A stretch of DNA of 18,703 bases, taken from Actinomycetota bacterium. Its GTDB lineage: Bacteria; Actinomycetota; Actinomycetes; Streptosporangiales; Streptosporangiaceae. Both the position numbers and the translations under genes were made by a program. Positions 14,786-18,703 of this stretch are shown one piece after another (positions within the stretch are counted from its first letter, which is position 1; every line of letters begins with the position of its first letter). The DNA is taken from positions 20,594 through 39,296 of the forward strand of contig PLIQ01000215.1 in assembly GCA_003140115.1 (NCBI GenBank), read 5' to 3'. The notes under the pieces are model-generated. The model was not told the origin of the DNA. It ran no database searches and was given only the letters and a program-made list of their open reading frames with translations.

Positions 14786-15802
14786 ATGAGAGTGCTCGTC
14801 ACCGGGGGGGCTGGCTTCATCGGCGCCAACCTGTGCCGGGAGCTAGCCGCCCGTCCTGAAGTCGATGCCGTGATCGCGCTGGATGATCTCAGCACCGGCT
14901 CAGCGGAGAATCTCCGCGGGGTAGATGCCAAGCTCATCGAGGGCAGCATCCTCGACCAGGGCCTGCTGGCTGAGCTCGTGGATGCCGCCGACGCCGTGGT
15001 TCACCTGGCTGCGCTGCCATCTGTGCCGCGGTCCCTGGCCGACCCGCTGGGCACCTTCGAGGTCAATGCCACCGGAACCGTCTACGTGCTGGAGGCGTGC
15101 CGCCGGAAATCGCTCTATGTCGTGGCTGCGTCATCTTCGTCCGTCTACGGGAATGTCCCGGTGTCGCCGAAGCACGAGGATCTGCCGACCCGCCCGCTCA
15201 GCCCTTACGCCATGAGCAAGATCACCGCCGAAGCGGGTGTGCTGGCGTACGGTGCGGCCTTCGGCCTTCCCACGCTCGCATTCCGCTTCTTCAACGTGTA
15301 CGGCCCGTTGCAAACAGCAGGTCACGCGTACGCGGCGGTCATCCCGACGTTCATCACGTCGGCGCTTCAGGGCGGTGAGCTGCAGATCTACGGGGACGGC
15401 GGTCAGGTGCGGGACTTCACGTTCGTTACCACCGTGACCCGCGTCCTAGCGGACGCGGTACTCCGCCAGGTGACCAACTCCGTCCCGGTCAACCTCGCGT
15501 TCGGCACCCGGGTCTCGGTCTCGGAGCTGGCCGAGCGTGTGGCGACGGCCACCGGGATGCGCCCGGTGGTCCGCTACCGCCCGCCCCGGCGCGGGGACGT
15601 GCGGGAGTCCCAGGCCGACTGCGCTCGCTTCCGGGCGTTGTTCCCTGATGCCCGGTCCGTCAGCCTCGATCAGGGCCTCAGCGAGACGATCGCCTGGTTC
15701 CGGCAGGCCCAGCCCGGGTTGGCTGTGCCGGAACAGCGCGGTAGCGCACGTGACCGGGTCCAAGGTCTCGGGCAGGCCAAGGAGGCACAAGGGCAGGCAT
15801 GA
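14786..15802 (+). CDS. UDP-sugar 4-epimerase-like extended SDR
   Basis: This 338-residue NAD-dependent epimerase has the Rossmann loop GGAGFIG (7-13), LAALPSVPRSLADP (74-87), SSSSVYG (116-122), catalytic Tyr141 and Lys145 in YAMSK, and FRFFNVYGP. The SVPRS-xx-DP stretch is typical of UDP-GlcNAc/GlcNAcA 4-epimerases of the WbpP/Gne type, so a UDP-HexNAc substrate is my best guess, at moderate confidence. ATG 14786 is preferred because GAGGAG (14772-14777) is eight bases upstream; the adjacent GTG 14783 is also in frame. GAGGAG overlaps the stop of the preceding GT4. The stop overlaps the ATG of the next methyltransferase (ATGA, 15799-15802). The last ~25 residues form a Gln/Arg-rich tail that is not part of the fold. 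Confidence 0.9.
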   Translation: MRVLVTGGAGFIGANLCRELAARPEVDAVIALDDLSTGSAENLRGVDAKLIEGSILDQGLLAELVDAADAVVHLAALPSVPRSLADPLGTFEVNATGTVYVLEACRRKSLYVVAASSSSVYGNVPVSPKHEDLPTRPLSPYAMSKITAEAGVLAYGAAFGLPTLAFRFFNVYGPLQTAGHAYAAVIPTFITSALQGGELQIYGDGGQVRDFTFVTTVTRVLADAVLRQVTNSVPVNLAFGTRVSVSELAERVATATGMRPVVRYRPPRRGDVRESQADCARFRALFPDARSVSLDQGLSETIAWFRQAQPGLAVPEQRGSARDRVQGLGQAKEAQGQA

Positions 15803-16689
15803 CGAACTGTGAGCTAGAGGCGGCCGGAAACCAGAGCATGACCCTGGTGTGCGAGGCCATCATGGCCTCCCGCGGAGGAATCCCGAGCGAGGCCCGCATT
15901 CTCGACTTCGGGTGCGGGCAGGGGCGGCATGTCCGGGAGTTCCGCGCCGCGAGCTACGACGTTGTCGGCGTAGACAGGTTCCACGAGGAGCTTGACGTAC
16001 CCCGGAGCCCGCTTCACGACGGCCAGGAATATCTTTACTCATCTGATGCCCAGGGGAGATTCCCGTTCGCTTCTGATTCCTTTGACTTCTGTTACTCCAC
16101 ATCTGTCTTCGAGCATGTCATGGACTACGACCAGGCGGTCAGCGGGATCTGGCGCGTTCTCCGCCCCGGTGCGTGGACCCTGCACATCTTCCCGGCCCGC
16201 TGGAGGCCCGTGGAGCCACATATCTTTACGCCGTTCGGCGGGCGTTTCCAGCATCCAGCAGTCATTTCTCTATGGGCGCATCTCGGCATCAGGAATTCTT
16301 TCCAGAAAGGTCTTGGGGCCGAGCAGACCGCCGCGCGTAACCTGACCTACAGCCGGACAGGAATTAACTACCCCCCAAAGCGTGAGATTGTCCGCTCTTT
16401 CGGCCGGTATTTTGGCCATGTCGAATTCATCGAACGGGAATTCGTGTCCGCGATACGGGAAGTGAGCAGGCTATCCGGACTGCTCGCCCCGGTGATTTCA
16501 TGGCCTGGCGTGGAGGCTCTGTACCGGGATTTCCACACCCGCGTCGTGCTGGCTCGTAAGAGCTGCTCGGTCACCAGCGGGTCGGCCGCCCGGACGTCCG
16601 CTCCCATGCGGACGAGCAACTCGGCGACTCGGATGGAGGGCGATTCCAGCCACCCCCGTACCTGCCCCTGCGTGGTCCGGTCCGGGTAG
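15799..16689 (+). CDS. Class I SAM-dependent methyltransferase with an anomalous C-terminal tail
   Basis: This class I methyltransferase has the SAM loop ILDFGCGQGRHV (34-45), VVGVDR (55-60), FDFCYSTSVFEHVMDYDQA (95-113) and LRPGAWTLHIFP (121-132). It is coupled to the epimerase by an ATGA overlap and would modify a sugar of the repeat unit. The fold seems to end near VVLARKS (residue 255, base ~16563). The last 41 codons are Ser/Thr/Arg-rich, have no family character, and are the antisense strand of a UDP-sugar dehydrogenase fragment (16560-16690). The native stop was therefore probably lost by a rearrangement, and the frame runs to the first stop in foreign sequence. Whether the lengthened protein is active cannot be told from sequence. 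Confidence 0.8.
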   Translation: MTNCELEAAGNQSMTLVCEAIMASRGGIPSEARILDFGCGQGRHVREFRAASYDVVGVDRFHEELDVPRSPLHDGQEYLYSSDAQGRFPFASDSFDFCYSTSVFEHVMDYDQAVSGIWRVLRPGAWTLHIFPARWRPVEPHIFTPFGGRFQHPAVISLWAHLGIRNSFQKGLGAEQTAARNLTYSRTGINYPPKREIVRSFGRYFGHVEFIEREFVSAIREVSRLSGLLAPVISWPGVEALYRDFHTRVVLARKSCSVTSGSAARTSAPMRTSNSATRMEGDSSHPRTCPCVVRSG

Positions 16690-16690
16690 G
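16560..16690 (-). pseudogene. UDP-sugar dehydrogenase C-terminal fragment
   Basis: The minus strand reads LESPSIRVAELLVRMGADVR followed by AADPLVTEQL. This matches the start of the C-terminal UDP-binding domain of UDP-glucose/UDP-ManNAc dehydrogenases, whose hallmark is YKPDxxDxRESPxxxVxELLxxxGAxVxxxDPxV. A degraded YPD stands about ten residues upstream. Only some 40 codons remain, with neither the NAD domain nor Cys active site, so it is a relic. It lies wholly under the anomalous tail of the methyltransferase on the other strand and abuts the IS66 fragment. It suggests that the locus once had a uronic-acid-forming gene here. Confidence 0.65.
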
Positions 16691-17020
16691 AGGTGGACTC
16701 TGGGCGCCCTACGACGGCTACGACGGCCTGGCCGGGCACGCTGTGTGTGCGGCGCGCACCTGCTCCGGGAGCTCACCGCGGTCACCGAGAGCGGCACCGC
16801 CGGTGACATGATCTGGGCGCGGCAGGCCATCGACGCCCTGCTGGAGCTGAAGCAGGCCGCCGGTGTCGCCCGCGCCGCAGGGCACGAGGCCATCGACGCG
16901 GAAGTCCTGGACAAGTACGGCCGCTGGTTCCGCGACGCCGCGGACACCAGGATCGTCCTGAACGCCGCCCGCCGCAGGAAGGTGCAGAAGAGACGGCACG
17001 CCCTAGCTACCCGGATGGCG
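16691..17020 (+). mobile_element. IS66-family transposase fragment, frameshifted
   Basis: The reading WAPYDGYDGLAGHAV (from 16701) followed, two bases out of frame, by CGAHLLRELTAV (from about 16748) matches the IS66 transposase segment WAPYDxY...HALCNAHxLREL. The shift falls in a short TG run (GCTGTGTGTGCGG), so slippage is likely. Homology continues through IWARQAIDALLELK, YGRWFRDAADT and QKRRHALATRM to about 17015. The N-terminal half, the C-terminal half with the last catalytic residue, and both IS ends are missing. An open frame of 109 codons (16745-17074) covers the second part but cannot encode an active transposase. Confidence 0.8.
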
Positions 17021-17024
17021 GCCC

Positions 17025-17996
17025 ATGCCGAAGGCCGTGTGCGAGGCGATGTCCGCGGCCATATACGGCGCTGACATCAGCAAGCTGCGGAGCATGGGAG
17101 GGAACGTCATCGCCTCCTTCGGCGGGAGCACGGCAGACGGCGACAGGACCGAGATCGCTGACTCCTGCGGGACCGTAAGCACTATAGCCGCAGCGTACGA
17201 GTCCGTGATAAGCACCTATGGGGTGACGCGCCTGGATATGGATGTCGAGGGTAAGTCCCTGGCCGATTCCGCCGGGATCAAGCGCCGGAACCAGGCCATA
17301 AAACTGGCCGAGATATGGGCGGCCCAGCGCGGTATCCCCCTGAAAGTCCAGTACACGCTGCCGGTCGCGAAGTCAGGCTTGGTTGCCAACAGCCTTGCTG
17401 TCCTGCAGGATGCCGTGGCCGAGGGCGCCAGGGTCGACGTCGTCAACGTCATGGCATTCGACTACCACGCGCCAGGTGAGGGCACCGTCAACATGGGTGT
17501 CGCTACCGAGAGCGCCCTCCGGGGAGTGCACGAGCAGCTGAAGCAGCTCCACCCCACGACAAGCTCGGCGAATATCTGGCGCATGCAGGGAGTTACGCTC
17601 CTGCCAGGAATCGACAGCGCGCCGGACCGGGCGGAGCTGACGGACCTCGTGGACGCCGCCAACGTGCTCCGTTTCGCTCAGGCCAATCACGTCGATCTCA
17701 TCGCCATCTGGGCGGTACAGCGCGATAACGGTAGCTGCCCCGGGACCGCCGACAACAATTCGTGCTCTGGTCTCAGCCAGAGGACCTGGGCGTTCAGCCA
17801 GGTGCTGAACTCCTTCACGAGCTTATTCCACGCGCCCGGAGCCCGGGGGGATCTAGCCCCCCGGGCTTTGCCATGTTCAGCGGCGATCAGGGCATCCGGA
17901 CGTGCGACATGGGCGACATGCGCAGATTTCACCGTTCGGTGGGCTCATATTCACATTAAGCGCTGTTCAGACCCGATTCCGCGAGTAAGCCGGTGA
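17025..17996 (+). CDS. GH18 chitinase-like protein, 5'-truncated and with abnormal 3' end
   Basis: Residues about 14-266 match glycoside hydrolase family 18: SFGG (31-34), the catalytic strand TRLDMDVEG (68-76) with the proton-donor Glu75 and Asp73, MAFDYH (143-148) and IWAVQRDNGSCPG (228-240). The usual first Asp of DxxDxDxE is Thr68, as in some actinobacterial GH18 enzymes that carry LDxDxEG. The N-terminus is missing: there is no signal peptide or first beta strands, and the first ~14 codons lie next to IS66 sequence. The family end is near SQVLNSFTS (266, base ~17822). The remaining 57 codons cross a strong hairpin (17840-17867) and stop near the IS1380 element, so the original stop seems to have been lost. 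It is probably a broken, non-secreted gene unrelated to polysaccharide assembly. Confidence 0.75.
   Translation: MPKAVCEAMSAAIYGADISKLRSMGGNVIASFGGSTADGDRTEIADSCGTVSTIAAAYESVISTYGVTRLDMDVEGKSLADSAGIKRRNQAIKLAEIWAAQRGIPLKVQYTLPVAKSGLVANSLAVLQDAVAEGARVDVVNVMAFDYHAPGEGTVNMGVATESALRGVHEQLKQLHPTTSSANIWRMQGVTLLPGIDSAPDRAELTDLVDAANVLRFAQANHVDLIAIWAVQRDNGSCPGTADNNSCSGLSQRTWAFSQVLNSFTSLFHAPGARGDLAPRALPCSAAIRASGRATWATCADFTVRWAHIHIKRCSDPIPRVSR
17840..17869. terminator. Strong hairpin terminator inside the chitinase-like frame
   Basis: AGCCCGGGGGG (17840-17850) and CCCCCCGGGCT (17857-17867) form a perfect 11-bp stem with a six-base ATCTAG loop, followed by TT. The weak T tract fits a high-GC intrinsic terminator. 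Its place just after the family end of the chitinase marks where that gene used to stop. Confidence 0.75.
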
Positions 17997-18014
17997 CACG
18001 CTCGTGCAGATGCC

Positions 18015-18087
18015 GATAGGTGCCGCTCTGGCCTGGGATGATGATCGCTGCCAAGTGATGACCAGCCCAGTGGAGAGGACACCTATC
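18015..18087. repeat. Inverted repeat ahead of the IS1380 transposase
   Basis: GATAGGTG (18015-18022) and CACCTATC (18080-18087) are exact inverted copies 57 bases apart, with imperfect pairing extending inward (CTCTGG / CCAGTGGAGAGG). The right arm lies between the ribosome site and the GTG start, so a folded transcript read from outside could hide the start. That role is inference. Confidence 0.4.
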
Positions 18088-18089
18088 TG

Positions 18090-18703
18090 GTGAGCAGGAT
18101 ACGTGCTGGTGGCAGGCGGCGTCAGCGGGTGCGGGCCGGCGCGCCGGATGCGGCGCTGACGCCGAACGCGGGAATGGCCGCGATCAGCGAGTTGTGTGAC
18201 CGGCTGGACGTGACCGGGGCGCTGGATGCGGCGGTCGGCCCGGTCAAGCAGCGGGATCGCGGGTTCGGGGCCGGGGAGCTGCTGACGGGGATCGCGGCGG
18301 CGCAGCTGGCCGGGGAGGACTTCTTGACCGGGCTGGACCGCCAGCGCGCCGATGCGGCCGGGCAGCTGGTCACCCCGGTGCCGGGGCTGGCGTCCACGAC
18401 CGCGGCCGGGCTGGCCCAGCGGATCACTCCCGCCCAGTGGCGGGCGGTCGAGCGTGGCCTGGCGGCAGTGACCGGGCGGATGCTGGACCTGGTGCCCGCG
18501 GAGCGGGCCGCGGCGCTGGCCGGCGGGCCGGTCACGATCGACCTGGACACCACCGATGTGGAGGTCTACGGCCGCAAGAAGCGCGGCGTGGCGTATAACC
18601 ATCAGGGCCAGCGGGTGGGCCGGCCGCACGTGGCGGCCTGGGCCGAGACCGAGATCGTGCTGGCCGCCGACCTGGGCGACGGCACCGATGACCCGCGCGC
18701 GAC
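18090..18703 (+). CDS. IS1380-family transposase, 3' end outside window
   Basis: The frame is open from GTG 18090 to the window edge (204 codons), with GGAGAGGA (18072-18079) ten bases upstream. The N-terminal part has PNAGMAAISELCDRL (25-39) and RDRGFGAGELLTGIAAAQLAGEDF (about 55-78). The RNase H-like catalytic domain begins at VTIDLDTTDVEVYGRKKRG (148-166), with Asp151/153/156 holding the first catalytic Asp, and continues with AYNHQGQRVGRPH. This matches DDE transposases of the IS1380 family. No frameshift is seen in the visible part, so the element may be intact, unlike the IS66 fragment. Confidence 0.88.
   Translation, partial: MSRIRAGGRRRQRVRAGAPDAALTPNAGMAAISELCDRLDVTGALDAAVGPVKQRDRGFGAGELLTGIAAAQLAGEDFLTGLDRQRADAAGQLVTPVPGLASTTAAGLAQRITPAQWRAVERGLAAVTGRMLDLVPAERAAALAGGPVTIDLDTTDVEVYGRKKRGVAYNHQGQRVGRPHVAAWAETEIVLAADLGDGTDDPRA

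Larger units (their letters stand above)
17960..18703 (+). mobile_element. IS1380-family element, left part (right end outside window)
   Basis: The transposase at 18090 and its 5' non-coding lead define this element. The left end is not located exactly: I could not see the partner inverted repeat because the right end is outside the window. Sequence character changes somewhere between the chitinase remnant (~17900) and 18010; 17960 is an estimate. Confidence 0.5.

Noticed and set aside
16498..16947. Minus-strand open frame over the IS66 fragment
   Set aside because: IS66 motifs are on the plus strand. Only the short dehydrogenase relic at 16560-16690, in another minus frame, is kept.
16745..17074. 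109-codon frame as a stand-alone gene
   Set aside because: It is the middle of an IS66 transposase after a two-base shift, without the catalytic ends.
17967..18629. Minus-strand open frame (220 codons) at the right end
   Set aside because: It is antisense to the IS1380 transposase, whose catalytic stretch is clear on the plus strand.
1..18703. CRISPR array, tRNA or rRNA genes
   Set aside because: No regularly spaced short repeats and no tRNA- or rRNA-like segment were noticed on either strand. The only long repeat is the two-copy block at 3042 and 4532.

Overview
The window looks like the genome of a high-GC actinobacterium: GC-rich third positions, GTG starts, four 4-base ATGA/GTGA stop-start overlaps, and IS66- and IS1380-type transposase sequence. 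Most of it (about 1-16.5 kb) is a surface-polysaccharide (exopolysaccharide or capsule) locus. The last 2 kb is a scrap zone of insertion-sequence and broken-gene fragments. I cannot name the genus from this sequence.

Layout. Left edge: the end of a Wzz/BY-kinase chain-length regulator (+). Then, on the minus strand, a sugar-nucleotide epimerase/dehydratase translationally coupled to a WecA/TagO-type polyprenyl-phosphate sugar-1-phosphate transferase that would start the repeat unit. Next is a TylF/MycF-type O-methyltransferase (-), flanked by two copies of a ~327-base imperfect direct repeat. Each copy carries the divergent promoter region plus the first codons of the epimerase (leftward) and of a methyltransferase (rightward). 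In the left copy the methyltransferase is a dead remnant; in the right copy the epimerase is a dead remnant. Two coupled SAM methyltransferases (+) follow.

The centre is a minus-strand operon: a GT4 glycosyltransferase, an AsnB-like amidotransferase, and one 3.8-kb uninterrupted reading frame. That frame joins a multi-spanning GT-C-like membrane domain, a Wzx-like flippase and a second GT4 glycosyltransferase in one polypeptide of about 1280 residues. Diverging from this operon, a plus-strand operon carries a third GT4, a UDP-sugar 4-epimerase and another SAM methyltransferase. The reading frame of that methyltransferase runs on into the antisense strand of a UDP-sugar dehydrogenase fragment.

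Right end: an IS66 transposase fragment abuts the dehydrogenase fragment. A 5'-truncated GH18 chitinase follows, whose frame runs through a strong terminator hairpin, and then the start of an IS1380-family element that leaves the window.

Inferred job: build a lipid-linked repeat unit (WecA plus three GT4 activities), decorate it by epimerisation, methylation and amidation, flip it with the Wzx-like domain, and assemble it under Wzz/BY-kinase control. No separate Wzy polymerase gene is visible; the GT-C-like first domain of the fusion is the only candidate here. The most unusual items are the three-domain fusion and the duplicated divergent promoter with reciprocal dead genes.
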